Below are positions 46,701-54,108 of a DNA stretch of 64,000 bases, in pieces. Position numbers and translations under genes: made by a program. How positions within the stretch are numbered: the first letter of the stretch is position 1; each line of letters opens with the position of its first letter. The notes under the pieces were generated by a model. The model was given only the letters and a program-made list of their open reading frames with translations, had not been told where the DNA came from and searched no databases. Source of the DNA: Branchiostoma floridae (lineage: Eukaryota > Chordata > Leptocardii > Amphioxiformes > Branchiostomatidae); contig NC_049995.1 of NCBI RefSeq assembly GCF_000003815.2, positions 17,869,777 to 17,933,776 on the forward strand. Reading direction: 5' to 3'.

Positions 46701-47645
46701 TGTATGATTGACAGGTGTCATGTTCCCCCCCAGCGGCCAGTTCGGCCTGTGGTTGGACGAGATGTTATGACTGTACTGTATGATTGACAGGTGTCATGTT
46801 TACCCCCAGTTCGGCCTGTGGTTGGCCGAGATGTTATGACTGTATGATTGACAGGTGTCATGTTTCCCCCAGTGGCCAGTTCGGCCTGTGGTTGGACGAG
46901 ATGTTATGACTGTATGATTGACAGGTGTCATGTTTCCCCCCCAGCGGCCAGTTCGGCCTGTGGTTGGACGAGATGTTATGACTGTATGATTGACAGGTGT
47001 CATGTTTCCCCCCCAGCGGCCAGTTTGGCCTGTGGTTGGATGAGATGTTATGACTGTATGATTGACAGGTGTCATGTTTCCCCCCCAGCGGCCAGTTTGG
47101 CCTGTGGTTGGACGAGATGTTATGACTGTATGATTGACAGGTGTCATGTTTCCCCCCAGTTCGGCCTGTGGTTGGCCGAGATGTTATGACTGTATGATTG
47201 ACAGGTGTCATGTTTCCCCCAGTGGCCAGTTCGGCCTGTGGTTGGACGAGATGTTATGACTGTATGATTGACAGGTGTCATGTTTCCCCCCCAGCGGCCA
47301 GTTCGGCCTGTGGTTGGACGAGATGTGGTGCCTGTATGATTGACAGGTGTCATGTTTCCCCCAGCGGCCAGTTTGGTCTGTGGTTGGACGAGATGTTATG
47401 ACTGTATGATTGACAGGTGTCATGTTTCCCCCCAGCGGCCAGTTCGGCCTGTGGTTGGACGAGATGTTATGACTGTATGATTGACAGGTGTCATGTTTCC
47501 CCCCAGCGGCCAGTTCGGCCTGTGGTTGGACGAGATGTTGTACCACGGAAGAACCCACGCCTGTACGACCTTCAACAACCGGCTGCTGACCTCCCAGGAG
47601 GACTTCACCATCAAGGGGCTGGAGGCCTGGGGCTTCGAGATGTAA
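19731..47645 (+). CDS. OXR1: OXR1/NCOA7-type protein: LysM, GRAM and TLDc domains, 17 exons
   Basis: Exons: 19731-19816, 29161-29205, 29591-29730, 32516-32607, 32920-33027, 33358-33471, 33880-33912, 34153-34305, 36245-36423, 37049-37950, 40919-41084, 42544-42718, 43678-43794, 44539-44691, 45015-45110, 45645-45718, 47507-47645 (TAA). All phases agree; 923 residues. LysM (about 118-165) includes SLAGIALQFDTTPSELARLN and MLYVPDPD. The GRAM-like segment (about 245-320) includes INVKYITAGKGTVSG, LLVTPNAIMFDPHKSDPLV and CEEYGLICQM. Residues 317-617 are disordered. The TLDc domain (about 770-923) includes GYAWMLIYSTFEHGISLTTM, EHFYGTGESFLFTF, FGLWLDEMLYHGRT and a C-terminus ending EAWGFEM. TLDc proteins protect against oxidative damage and bind the V-ATPase. 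Vertebrates have OXR1 and NCOA7; this looks like the single pre-duplication gene, so the symbol covers both. At least 13 intron ends carry junction-copying arrays. Confidence 0.94.
20494..20633. mobile_element. MITE (ATCTCCAAGCAGATCC ends), second copy
   Basis: 140 bp with ends ATCTCCAAGCAGATCCTA and TAGGATCTGCTTGGAGAT, in OXR1 intron 1. Confidence 0.82.
20855..21035 (+). repeat. (GAAT)n microsatellite
   Basis: About 180 bases of GAATGAAT variants, including a short (TGAC)n run, in OXR1 intron 1. Confidence 0.9.
21077..21443. mobile_element. hAT-like MITE, GGTGCACC subfamily
   Basis: Ends CAGGGCTCGAAAT and ATTTCGAGCCCTG. Subterminal regions are packed with GGTGCACC words. Flanks CATACACA and CATACAGA may be an 8-bp target duplication with one mismatch. 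Sister copy at 29784-30138. Confidence 0.82.
21466..21934. mobile_element. MITE (TACAGTTAAACCTGCC ends)
   Basis: Left TACAGTTAAACCTGCC, right GGCAGGTTTGACTGTA. The interior holds several GGTCGCT/GGTGGTCG words. About 470 bp. Related to 23285-23755. Confidence 0.75.
22195..22760. mobile_element. Nested inverted-repeat element rich in AGGTAC/GGTCC words
   Basis: An inner element (about 22207-22335) has ends AGGGCTGTGTACCTAAA and TTTAGGTACACAGCCCT. It lies inside a larger one running from GGGTGGGTACTAG to CGATACCCAGCCCT. The interior is made of CAGGTACAGGTAC and CAGGTCCAGGTCC. A related element is at 54450-54920. Confidence 0.6.
23285..23755. mobile_element. MITE (TACAGTCAAACCTGTC ends)
   Basis: Left TACAGTCAAACCTGTC, right AAGTTTGACTGTA. 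Interior has AGTGGCCACTATGGCCAGGT words. Same group as 21466-21934; a left-end fragment lies at 56897-56950. Confidence 0.75.
25137..25621. mobile_element. hAT-like MITE, TGCATG subfamily
   Basis: Ends CAGGGTTCGAAATAC and GTATTTTGATCCCTG, interior with AACATGCAATTTGCA and TTGCATGT words at both ends. Flanks share ACATG. In OXR1 intron 1. Confidence 0.65.
25628..26024. mobile_element. MITE (CAGGGTTCTCCCCAG ends), first copy
   Basis: Right end CTGGGGAGAACCCTG; the left end is degenerate (CAGAGTCCTCCCCAGAG). Interior CCCTCCACTATACT occurs at both ends. It abuts the previous element. Better-preserved copy at 62172-62561. Confidence 0.7.
26800..27011. mobile_element. MITE (TACTGTAAATGCA ends)
   Basis: Left TACTGTAAATGCATTTAG, right TTCTGCATTTACAGTA, interior words TTTCGCGGT and ACCGCGAA in opposite orientations. 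Close relatives: 37995-38206 and 53087-53281; more distant relatives 51325-51499 and 57915-58125. Confidence 0.85.
27198..27515. mobile_element. hAT-like MITE, ACCTGCAC subfamily, truncated
   Basis: Starts CAGGGTTTGAAAT, then ACCTGCATCAGAC, GGATCATACTAAAAT and TACCTGCACAGCTC, matching the element at 31105-31550. The right terminal repeat is missing. Confidence 0.6.
28016..28051. repeat. 36-bp palindrome
   Basis: AAAAGTGGTCGGTTATT, loop CT, then AATAACCGACCACTTTT: a perfect 17-bp stem with a 2-base loop in OXR1 intron 1. Confidence 0.9.
28366..28465. other. Assembly gap (100 N)
   Basis: Placeholder gap in OXR1 intron 1. Confidence 0.99.
28995..29130 (+). repeat. Two-copy ~64-bp tandem repeat
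   Basis: ATTAATCCCCAGGTCATTAACCAGGGG ... ATCATTAATCTGTG repeats twice, ending 30 bases before the acceptor of OXR1 exon 2. The exon is not copied. Confidence 0.8.
29705..31045 (+). repeat. OXR1: Junction array at OXR1 donor 29730, about 12 units of 72 bp
   Basis: Twelve 72-bp units (30140-31045) each contain TATCCCAGAAAAATGTCTCT followed by GGGTCAGTTCACACC. The real exon end and donor read TATCCCCGAAAACTCTCGCT then CG|GTCAGTAACACC, so the unit is a copy of this junction. Units also contain CCCTAACCCTA. Because 72 is a multiple of three, a 328-codon open frame results, which is not a gene. Confidence 0.85.
29784..30138. mobile_element. hAT-like MITE inserted in the first unit of an array
   Basis: Ends CAGGGCTCGAAAT and ATTTCAAGCCCTG, interior GGTGCACC words as in 21077-21443. 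CTAAAC occurs on both sides (29778-29783 and 30139-30144), a likely target duplication. It splits the first unit of the 72-bp array from the rest. Confidence 0.85.
31105..31550. mobile_element. hAT-like MITE, ACCTGCAC subfamily, with gap
   Basis: Ends CAGGGCTCGAAATAC and GTATTTCGAGCCCTG. It contains a 100-N gap (31120-31219) and an internal duplication of TACCTGCACAGCTCTAATTT. Relatives at 27198 and 57535-57802. Confidence 0.8.
31120..31219. other. Assembly gap (100 N)
   Basis: Falls inside a MITE, probably a repeat-driven break. Confidence 0.99.
31595..31700 (-). mobile_element. tRNA-like SINE fragment
   Basis: On the minus strand GAAATGGGTTCAAACCCCGT forms a B-box-like block preceded by AAGGTGCCCTCTTTGAGGTC. 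It abuts the right end of the interrupted MITE at 31105-31550. Confidence 0.4.
32145..32415 (-). repeat. Interspersed repeat, long copy
   Basis: Minus-strand relative of 9865-10095, 270 bp, in OXR1 intron 3. It ends with the AGGCTTTTAGC edge at about 32149, so it may be closest to full length. Confidence 0.6.
32830..32945 (+). repeat. OXR1: Junction duplication at OXR1 acceptor 32920, 2 copies
   Basis: TTTACCCAAAG|GTTCAGAAGACCGACTCG (exon-like from 32852) precedes the real TTTACCCCAAAG|GTCCAGAAGAGCGACTCG. The upstream copy encodes VQKTDSLARI before losing the exon match. Spacing 68 bp. Confidence 0.85.
33100..33375 (+). repeat. OXR1: Junction array at OXR1 acceptor 33358, about 5 copies
   Basis: ATGCTGTACGTGCCTGACCC preceded by TTTGTTTAG or TATGTAG starts at 33241 (diverged), 33286, 33320 and 33358, with older copies at about 33118 and 33182. 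A (TGTCTGTAG)n run precedes them at 33030-33095. Confidence 0.88.
33455..33755 (+). repeat. OXR1: Dispersed duplicate of OXR1 donor 33471
   Basis: CGAGGAGATTCGTAAGTTCT ... AGATTCCCTTA at 33461-33492 is echoed by CAGGAGATTTGTAAGTTTTC ... AGATTCCCTTA at 33714-33745, so the exon end and donor are copied 250 bases into the intron. Confidence 0.6.
34265..34900 (+). repeat. OXR1: Junction array at OXR1 donor 34305, 44-bp units
   Basis: About six nearly perfect 44-bp units (GTGAGTTCCTCAAGATCAAC ... CAGCTGGCAAG) place donors at 34306, 34350, 34394, 34438, 34482 and 34526. It then decays into shorter CTGGCAAGGTCAGTACAGCA copies to about 34870. Confidence 0.95.
35660..36290 (+). repeat. OXR1: Junction array at OXR1 acceptor 36245, ~150-bp units
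   Basis: Five copies of intron end plus GRAM exon start (acceptor-like sites near 35695, 35832, 35987, 36140, 36245). The second copy keeps CAG|GGCACGGTAAGC and 27 codons with a single conservative change (V to I). Others have AAAG or GAG in place of CAGG and carry stops. Confidence 0.9.
36370..36862 (+). repeat. OXR1: Junction array at OXR1 donor 36423, 6 copies
   Basis: Units of 81-93 bp contain the last ~50 bases of the GRAM exon (CATGTACCACGATATCAGGC ... CACACAAAAG), the donor GTAGGACACACA and (CAAA)n. Donors follow 36423, 36504, 36589, 36678, 36771 and 36860. Confidence 0.95.
37049..37950 (+). CDS. OXR1: OXR1 large central exon, disordered acidic region
   Basis: Single 902 bp exon encoding about 300 residues rich in Ser, Asp, Glu, Gly and Val with no recognisable fold. 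Vertebrate OXR1 and NCOA7 also have a long low-complexity stretch between GRAM and TLDc. The exon is GC-rich, unlike its introns. Several blocks look internally repetitive (GGGVVADSGGILVAEGSTEG; IDEETDTKGAGKGPPD). Acceptor is preceded by a (TTGA)n run; donor is TTCGATG|GTTGGT, a weak match. Confidence 0.88.
37995..38206. mobile_element. MITE (TACTGTAAATGCA ends), second copy
   Basis: TACTGTAAATGCATGTAAG to CTGCATTTACAGTA, about 90% like 26800-27011, 45 bases into OXR1 intron 10. Confidence 0.88.
38570..40925 (+). repeat. OXR1: Junction array at OXR1 acceptor 40919, about 25 copies over 2.3 kb
   Basis: Units of about 68 bp hold CTCTCTGTCCCACAG, the exon start ACCTGCTGCCGTCCCAGCCC and an intronic spacer GTTAGAACATTATGACCCAC. 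Most internal copies read AGAGCTG where the real exon reads AGACCTG; about every fourth or fifth copy carries the ACC form together with the spacer CCATCTCTCTGCCCACAG, a higher-order pattern. Copies decay toward the 5' end. Confidence 0.95.
41060..41470 (+). repeat. OXR1: Junction array at OXR1 donor 41084, 3 diverged copies
   Basis: GCCATCCCGAAGGACAG|GTAAACTCC recurs at about 41190 (donor mutated to GATAAACTCC) and 41365 (intact GTAAACTCC). Between them GGTGGGAGACACTGAT repeats many times. Confidence 0.82.
41824..42456. mobile_element. MITE with long ends, TTAA-type insertion, containing a gap
   Basis: TTAAGCCCCGTTTACAAATC at left, GATTTGTAAACGGGGCTTAA at right. Terminal TTAA suggests a TTAA target. 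It holds a 432-N gap. A flanking tandem duplication (41640-41760 against 41761-42530) gives a near-empty site. A relative begins at 63785. Confidence 0.88.
41864..42295. other. Assembly gap (432 N)
   Basis: Gap of estimated size inside the MITE; other sequence may be hidden. Confidence 0.99.
42600..43285 (+). repeat. OXR1: Junction array at OXR1 donor 42718, 5 copies in A-B-A-B-A order
   Basis: Donors follow 42718, 42852, 42991, 43135 and 43278 (units 134-144 bp). Copies 1, 3 and 5 encode GEETDSLEVVDDFYSSESS; copies 2 and 4 encode GEEADLLEVINHFYSEESS (one has HCYS). Spacers are (GTTT)n followed by type-specific sequence. Confidence 0.95.
43735..44060 (+). repeat. OXR1: Junction array at OXR1 donor 43794, 4 copies
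   Basis: Exon end CTGGACTCCAAACATGTCTC then ACTG|GTAAGACTGAAC recurs with donors after 43794, 43873, 43965 and 44057. Confidence 0.93.
44060..44545 (+). repeat. OXR1: Junction array at OXR1 acceptor 44539, ~30-bp units plus a partial exon copy
   Basis: About a dozen units of TGATTGACAGGTGTCATGTT and CCCCAG followed by CTTG or CGTG. A longer copy at 44381-44456 reproduces the first 76 bases of the TLDc exon, up to GAACACGGCATCAG. Confidence 0.93.
44539..47645 (+). CDS. OXR1: OXR1 TLDc domain exons
   Basis: The last four exons (44539-44691, 45015-45110, 45645-45718, 47507-47645) encode nearly the whole TLDc domain, ending at the natural C-terminus. Motifs visible in order: LPPRTEGYAWMLIYSTFEHG, VLLVVQDSENNVFGAL, FYGTGESFLFTFFQDFKVYK, GDNTFFIKGDKDCLAIGGG and DGQFGLWLDEMLYHGRTHAC. 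All are strongly conserved in the family. A TLDc-only short isoform is known in vertebrates, but I see no dedicated promoter for one here. Confidence 0.93.
44705..44945 (+). repeat. (GGAT)n/(GGGA)n microsatellite
   Basis: G-rich run at the start of OXR1 intron 14, beginning about 15 bases after the donor. Confidence 0.92.
45690..46320 (+). repeat. OXR1: Junction array at OXR1 donor 45718
   Basis: GGGGGAGGAGA|GTAGGTCACG, then TCTTATACACCTTCTTAGAT, recurs with intact donors near 45718, 45800, 46017 and 46099 and a mutated one near 45872. Downstream only the intronic part (CACCTTCTTAGATCCT) continues. Confidence 0.9.
46430..47525 (+). repeat. OXR1: Junction array at OXR1 acceptor 47507, about 16 copies
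   Basis: Units of about 70 bp: GATTGACAGGTGTCATGTTT, CCCCCCAG, CGGCCAGTTCGGCCTGTGGT, then TGGACGAGATGTTATGACTG. The exonic part covers codons for GQFGLWLDEM. Two lengths alternate: a full CGGCCAG type and a shorter TTCGGCC type. Confidence 0.95.
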
Positions 47646-48700
47646 TCCGACCCCCACACGGCTTCAACAAGGAACCCGACACCGACAGGGCTTCAATACG
47701 TAACCTGATATACCCATTGGCTTCAAATGTTGTACCTGATCTTTAGCGAAAAGTCCCAGAGGAACCTTGAATTTACAGTTTTGGATGATTCTGAAATGTA
47801 ACCTGATCTTATGCAGTTGTAATCTTATCTCACTGCTAGGGTGGTGAGATGTAACCTGATCTTACAGCTGGGCTTGTGAGGTGTTACTTGATCTTATGCA
47901 GGTGTAACCATATCTTAATGCTGGTGTTGTGAGACGTAATGTGATCTATCACAGAGATGTAATCTGATCTTACACAGCTGTAACCTTATCTCGTCCCTGC
48001 CCTGCACTGTTGTTGTACTTAGTTAGCTGCAGGGTGAGTAACAGTTGCACATCCATGTAGTTTTGTATGGGGAAAGGTGCATCCACTTCAGGCTGTTGGG
48101 CTAAACTGAGGCAAATTCTAGGCAAATTCTATTCACTCTGTTCTTCTTAGATCCCAGCTGTGTGCAAGCATGTCAATTCCGTCTGACTAGAGAAAGTTGG
48201 TCCAGGTGCTATATCCACGCATCCAACAGTCTGTAAAGACCTTTGTTCTCTTTATGTCAACGTACTTGTGGCTGAATTCCATAGAATTTGATCACTATCA
48301 TGGTTCCAACCTTGACAGCAAGTATTCAATGCCAGAGGACGCCCCCCCCCTCTACAGTATCAAGTTTCCTACCAAACAGGCTGCAATGCTGCAGACCGAA
48401 GTAGTTTCTTCTGTTCAGCTTCATCAGTGCCTAATGACTATACCTGGAGTTACTATTAGAAGGAAATATGAAATAGGGAGACAAAAGATTGGGCCTCAGC
48501 AGTTAAATTCATTGTTTTTGGACGCAAGTGTCAAATGGGATTCCTAAAGGTATCAGACATGAAGCTAATACAATGGGTTGTAAAGTACAGTCCGATCTGA
48601 CTGTGTTCACTCTCAGAAACTGAATGAGCCAAATTGAAGACCATGGAAGACCCTGTTTTATATTTCAAATTTTAACATGTTTTGTTTCTGAGATAAACTT

Positions 48701-49104
48701 GCCTGGTTACCAAACCTCAGCCCGATCTCAAGTATCTATCGTGCAGGGGTCTGGCAGGATGACATGGGAACTCTTCTCAATTTTGCCCCTTATAGTGGGC
48801 AAAAAACTCCACCAATAGAACAGTAGCAGGATCAGCAGGAGGTAACTACACCCCACCATGATTGGTTAAAGACCCCAACTGTATTTTTTGAATCCATAAC
48901 AGTGACCACTAAGTACTTGATTCGCTTAACTGTGATAGCCTGCTGACCAACTGTGGTGTGTTGTAGCTGGCTACCTGTGGTGTGAGTGGTCATCAATCCT
49001 AGGTTCTCCTCCCTCTGATCAAGGGCCTTCGAGAACCTTTCTACAGCCATCCTGCCAGACCCCAACACGAAAGATATCTGAGGTTGGGGTATGGTATCCA
49101 GGCT
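48701..49104. mobile_element. MITE (GCCTGGTTACCA... ends)
   Basis: Left GCCTGGTTACCAAACCTCAG and right CTGAGGTTGGGGTATGGTAT then CCAGGC form inverted ends of about 60 bp (ATCCTGCCAGACCCC inward). Relative at 54267-54452. Confidence 0.78.
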
Positions 49105-49251
49105 AGAGATAGACCAACTACAGGTTCGATTCACAGATGTGGCATGAGAGATGGGGCACCTAGACTGACTGTGAGAAGTGTACTAAGCTGATGTACATAA
49201 TTCATCTTGCTTATAAAATTATACATTATTTACATATTACTGGATCATCAG

Positions 49252-49257
49252 AATAAA
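49252..49257 (+). terminator. OXR1: Candidate distal OXR1 polyadenylation signal
   Basis: AATAAA 1.6 kb beyond the OXR1 stop. It would imply a long 3' UTR that includes the MITE at 48701-49104. Only a candidate. Confidence 0.25.
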
Positions 49258-49474
49258 TCATATTACCATATATTTGGACATTTAGGCTATGTTGAGTTAC
49301 TTTACTTTAACTTTATTTGATTGTTGTATATGTTACTTGGACAGTGAACTTTTTTTTTCAACATTGTCTGTCACACGTCAAGCAGTTTTGGCACTGCATT
49401 TTACGTTGACCTACTCTCAACTTCTTGTACTAAAGTGCACGAATCTCTCTATCCAATGCTGAGATAGTCTTCAC

Positions 49475-49815
49475 CAGGGCTCTAGCCAGCGTCCATTTTT
49501 CCGTCAATTGACGGAAATTTGCTGCGTGTGACGGAAAATTTTTAAAACCAATCCGTCAACCTTGACGGACAAAAATCCTTGGTGGAAGCTACAGGCAGCT
49601 TGGGGACACTGTCCACGGTCGGAAAGCCACACACTGTTTGTTTTGCTATTGTTATGATTGATGACTTAGTGTGTCGGCGACCTTTCGCATACGATAATCT
49701 CATTAAAAACCTGTATTGCAAGGTCTCAGTTCCGTCTTTCTAACTTAATTTTTGCCGTTTTCGTGACAATGGGAATTGGCTGACGGAAAAAAATGTCGAG
49801 CTGGCTAGAGCCCTG
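49475..49815. mobile_element. hAT-type MITE with perfect 8-bp target duplication
   Basis: Ends CAGGGCTCTAGCCAG and CTGGCTAGAGCCCTG, flanked on both sides by GTCTTCAC. Interior has TTGACGGAAA words in both orientations. An 8-bp duplication with CAGGG...CCCTG ends is the hAT signature. Confidence 0.92.
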
Positions 49816-50720
49816 GTCTTCACACATGTCTACGTAAATGTGTGACAGTGACTTGACTGAAGCTTGTCCCGACTACTGCTAGCGATGAAAGTGTGACGGA
49901 AGTCGCAAAATCATATACGACGCAGTACATTATTTATTAGAAGTGGGCCCATATGGGGGTACTTGGATCTAGAAAAGGATTCTTGTCGAAAAGACGAGGT
50001 AACTTTGTGAAAAGTAGGGTGCATTTTGTATCCCCCCAAATGTATTATCTATCGGAAAGTAACAGTTCCATTTGGAGTGGAATGCCCCCTCTATATATAA
50101 GAGCAGGTGCGAACAGCTAAAATTGAGTACATTTAAGTCCATGCAGTATGTTTAGCAGTGTTTAACTCATTTGCATATAACCAGTTCTTAATGACTTCTG
50201 TTAATTAGTGGGGTTGAGGCAGGAAGCTAGAGTCAAAGTATAGCCACCATGGCTGTAGCCAAGATGTATGTAAAAATGCTGTTAAGTAAATTAGAGTATA
50301 GAAAACTCTTTATTTTCTTAATATAGAAAAGGAAGTATTGTCATTCCAGAATGATTGTAAAACAGAAAGATTTATTATAAACGGGCACAGTGCTTATGCC
50401 TTATGCTTTTCATGTCAATATGCTGTTATATATGTATCGCTAAATGTATAAATCTAACTATGATTGGCACCAGTTTGCTCATAAAGATTAATCTATGAGT
50501 CATTCTAAGATGTTATTAGAGAGAGTTCGGTCCAACAGAAGGAAAAGTGGTGACTAGAATTTTACTCATCACAATTTTAGTCAGCATGTATAGAGAACAA
50601 GCTCCTAGGTGGTCGTGACCCACTATTTGTTGTGTCTTACTATGGCTGCCTGTCAAAATCAGCAATTTTGCATTCCTAAACTTTATTTTGTTGTTTGCAG
50701 TAACTGTTGTACATCATGTA

Positions 50721-51006
50721 AAGGTGGGGTCACACGTGCGTATATATTTAAGCCCGTATGAGGCGCGCATGGGAGTATTTACCTCCACCAGGCCCCATAG
50801 GTCGCTGGAAAAATAATAGAAATTGGACAAACGTAAACAGGTAACATGTCAGGCGAGTCAGCTAACTCATCTAGAATGTTATGTATGTATATTTGTCCAA
50901 TTTGTACTATTTTTCCCGCGACCCGTGGAGCCTGGTAGAGACTAAGAAAGAGCTTCATACGCACCTCAAATGGACTTGAATATATACGCATGTGTGACCC
51001 CACCTT
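50721..51006. mobile_element. MITE (AAGGTGGGGTCACAC ends)
   Basis: AAGGTGGGGTCACACGTGCG at left and CGCATGTGTGACCCCACCTT at right, with extended complementarity across the interior (CCACCAGGCCCCATAGGTCG and CGACCCGTGGAGCCTGGTAG). Confidence 0.88.
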
Positions 51007-51324
51007 AAATGGCTAAAGCCACACAATGTAATAATTGTAACCCTTAGAAGGAATTTCATGTCATCATATTTCTTAACGTCGGGCTGAGCTTTTGCTTAAT
51101 TTTGATAAAATGAATCTTAATATGTGAATGCCACATCTCTGATTATAATCTAAACTGCTAATATGCATTTCATTTGTCACTAAGGGTCAAATCAGAAATA
51201 TTGTTGAAAGCAGCACGAATGCAATACCTGGGTTTCTGTTTTGATTTATTTTTTAAGACATCTTCAGTAGGAGAAATTGTGATTGTACATGAGAAAAGGT
51301 CACAGCCATTTCTGATAACTGATA

Positions 51325-51499
51325 TACTGTAAAACTTTAAACTTTCGTGGAGGTTTTATTTTTGCCGTGATCTTTCCTCTGTCACTAAGAAAATCTGTAT
51401 TATTGCTTTAGTACAGAATTGTTCCAACCGCGAACTCACAGCGAAAACCTCCTTCTACCGCCAAATAAAACGTCCGCAAAAGTATAGAGATTTACAGTA
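51325..51499. mobile_element. Small MITE (TACTGTAAA ends)
   Basis: TACTGTAAAACTTTAAACTT at left, GAGATTTACAGTA at right; interior TTTCGTGGAGGTTTTATTT and AATAAAACGTCCGC inverted. Distant relative of 26800-27011. Confidence 0.65.
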
Positions 51500-51547
51500 C
51501 TTGCTCGTTGTGGCCTGGACTCCATATATTTGGCCTCCTTTGGTCAA

Positions 51548-51948
51548 TATACACCTTTCTCACCCGGCGGCCATGATAGATCGAAGATGAGGTCAATGAG
51601 GCAAACAGACAAAACTTATTTCTAAAATCAGGTCCCATTTAGTTTTCCCCCAAACCACACAATTTTTTATAATACAAGATGGAATAATAAATATTACAAG
51701 TAGTGTTATGCACTGAAAGATGTAGCGATTTAGAGTAGTGTAGACTGATCTCATAGTCCCGTAAGAGATGCAAAACAAAAACATAATAACGCAAATTTTT
51801 GATTGATTTGCAGCCATTCACTTATTGGTCACTTTCCTAATTGGCAGGTTATCATTGGCTGAACTGCTAATTATGATGGACAGTCTTTTGTTTGCCGCAT
51901 TGAACTCGTTTTAGATCTATCATGGCCGCCGCGTGAGAAAGGTGTATA
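51548..51948. mobile_element. MITE (TATACACCTTTCTCAC ends)
   Basis: TATACACCTTTCTCACCCGG then CGGCCATGATAGATC at left; GATCTATCATGGCCGCCGCG then TGAGAAAGGTGTATA at right. Flanking GGCCTCCTTTGGTCAA and GGCCTCCTTCGGTCAA is a longer direct repeat. Confidence 0.88.
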
Positions 51949-52958
51949 TGGCCTCCTTCGGTCAACCATATTGACCATGGCAAGATGCTGTAGTGTGGCC
52001 TGAACAATTCTGTAATAAGTCAGACCAGCTGCTGCAGAGATAGCCTGTTTGCTGGGAGGACGTTAGGGAAACTGTTGTAATCGTTAACTAGTCATGAGTA
52101 TGTGCATATACCTGTGCATCCTGTCAGTGGGTGCAATTTCAGATACAAGTTCCCGGGCGCTTTCGACCCCACAAAACTTGGTGTATCTGAGTTGTCCCTC
52201 GTGTTCCCGGGAGAGTGTCCCTGTGGATATCCATGTATGTACAGACTAGAGTGTACAATGTACGTACGTACAAGCCAGCGCAGGACTGTAGAATTACTGT
52301 TATATGATGTATTCGCTGGCAATTAAGAGTTAAGAAAAAGTGTCTGGATTGAAAAAAAGTCCAGATTAGAAGACTGTCAATGTTCCATGTACAGAGTCAA
52401 AGTGACCATATTCGTATAGCCTCCGCGGCAGGCTTCATGGGGCCAGTTTTTGGCCTTGTCATTTCCAGGCTAACTTTTGGTATAATGCTAAAGCTAGGCT
52501 TTTTGGCTACACCTTAGTAGTGGAGCCATTACTTATAGTAATCAAACTCAGCCCAATGTGATGTAAAAAGTTGTGCAATGCATTCCCATAGAAATTTGTT
52601 GCTGTTTTTTTTTTTCTGAATGTAGCAAGTACTAATTTTGCTTATCTTTTCGCGGACAAGTCTTACGATTTTTCTGCTTCGATGTGTTATGCCTAAAATG
52701 GTTCTCATAAAAATACCTTGAACAGGGGTTCAGAAAATGGTTCCAAAACGAAGCCTTCAAATGCTCAGACCACCTCCTGGCTACACAAGGCCTGTCGCGC
52801 GGGGAAACAGTCGTACTTAAAATACATGTACTGGCCAAGTGGGAGGTTTACATGTAGGAATACAGTGTAGATAGATAGATGTAAAATAAAAAGAAAGGTA
52901 TTCTATCCAGTCCCAGTGGGCTGCAGGGCTGTAGTTCCAGCCTGGCAGTTTATTACAT

Positions 52959-53436
52959 TCTCCTATAGTACACAGAGACATCTATCTGCGCCAGCAAACC
53001 ACCTCTTGGCTGTACTCTGCTATCTTAACTGTCACCATCAGTTCCTAAATGCCCTGCTTATAAATATTAATGAACTTACCCTGATGTACTGTAGATGCAT
53101 TTATGTTTGCGGAGATTTAATTTCACGGTAGTGGGGAAAAGGACTTTTTGCAGTGGTTTTAAGTTCGGGGTAGCACCATGCACTGTAGTCTCTTACTGCC
53201 ATGGAAAAATGTTTGCGGTGGTTTTAAGTTCACAGTGGTCGCGAACATTAAACCACTGGGAAAGTTTCTGCATTTACAGTATGCGAGGTCCATTTTGAAA
53301 ACTGCAAGGCCTATTCTCTGATTGGCTGACATTTGATTTGTGGCGACGCCCACAGGAACTGATGGTGACGGTTGAGATAGCAGAGTACAGACAAGAGGCG
53401 GTTTGCTGGCGCCGTTGGACGTCTGCGTAGGAGAAT
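52959..53436. mobile_element. MITE of the CCTACGCAG family, carrying a nested MITE
   Basis: Inverted blocks AACTGTCACCATCAGTTCCT and AGGAACTGATGGTGACGGTT with outer ATTCTCCTA and TAGGAGAAT. A TACTGTAAATGCA-type element (53087-53281) is inserted in its centre. Confidence 0.82.
53087..53281. mobile_element. Nested MITE (TACTGTAGATGCA ends)
   Basis: TACTGTAGATGCATTTATG to CTGCATTTACAGTA, more diverged than 26800 and 37995, within 52959-53436. Confidence 0.82.
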
Positions 53437-54108
53437 GGTTTGTTGTAACCCTCCTGTATCTGGTAGCTGGTGCAACTGGTGAAGTTTAGATTGTGCAAAT
53501 AAAGGTGACACTTTCTAGTCTTGTGTACTTTGTCTTTTTGTGTGTGTGTGTTGTGGGGGGGAGGGCGGAGGCTTGCAGCTGGTGAGTATGTCAAAGTTCA
53601 GTTCAGTTAAAAGCCTCTGGTTGACAACACGCTAAGTGCATTCTTTCAGCGTAATAGCTGTAACTTGTCTGTATTCCGCTAAAGGGCGCAGCTACGTGAG
53701 AGGCTGGCCATTTGTAGGGTATGAATGGGGGGATCTTGGTGGCCTTACGTGATAGACAGGCCAGCTAGACATCCCTGGGGCACAGCCCAGCTTTTTCAAT
53801 AAACCCCTGCCGTGATATGCTGTACTTAAAAGTATTGTTTTTTCAACAACAACAAGTATCACAGATGTATTTCATTTTGACATTAATTACACATTTTATT
53901 CTTGGATGCTTTATAGATATGGTTTTTCCTCTGAATGAAAAAAAAATAACCTCTGTCCCCCCTCCCTCTTTACCTTTAGAACAATCCGTTAACCTCTAAC
54001 CTCTGACTCCTGGCCCCGTGCGTGCATGCTACCGGTCTACTAAAAACAGAAACCCCGTAAGACCGAAGCGATCCCGATTGAACCTGTGTCGGTGAGGACT
54101 CGGACACG

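Larger units (their letters stand above)
47646..54108. other. Intergenic OXR1 to EXOSC6
   Basis: 6.5 kb with no gene seen on either strand. It holds the candidate OXR1 3' UTR and MITEs at 48701, 49475, 50721, 51325, 51548 and 52959. Between them nothing further was recognised. Confidence 0.6.

Noticed and set aside
46384-47657. Repetitive open frames over 46.4-47.6 kb, both strands
   Set aside because: Translation of the acceptor array before the last OXR1 exon; the real coding part is 47507-47645 only.
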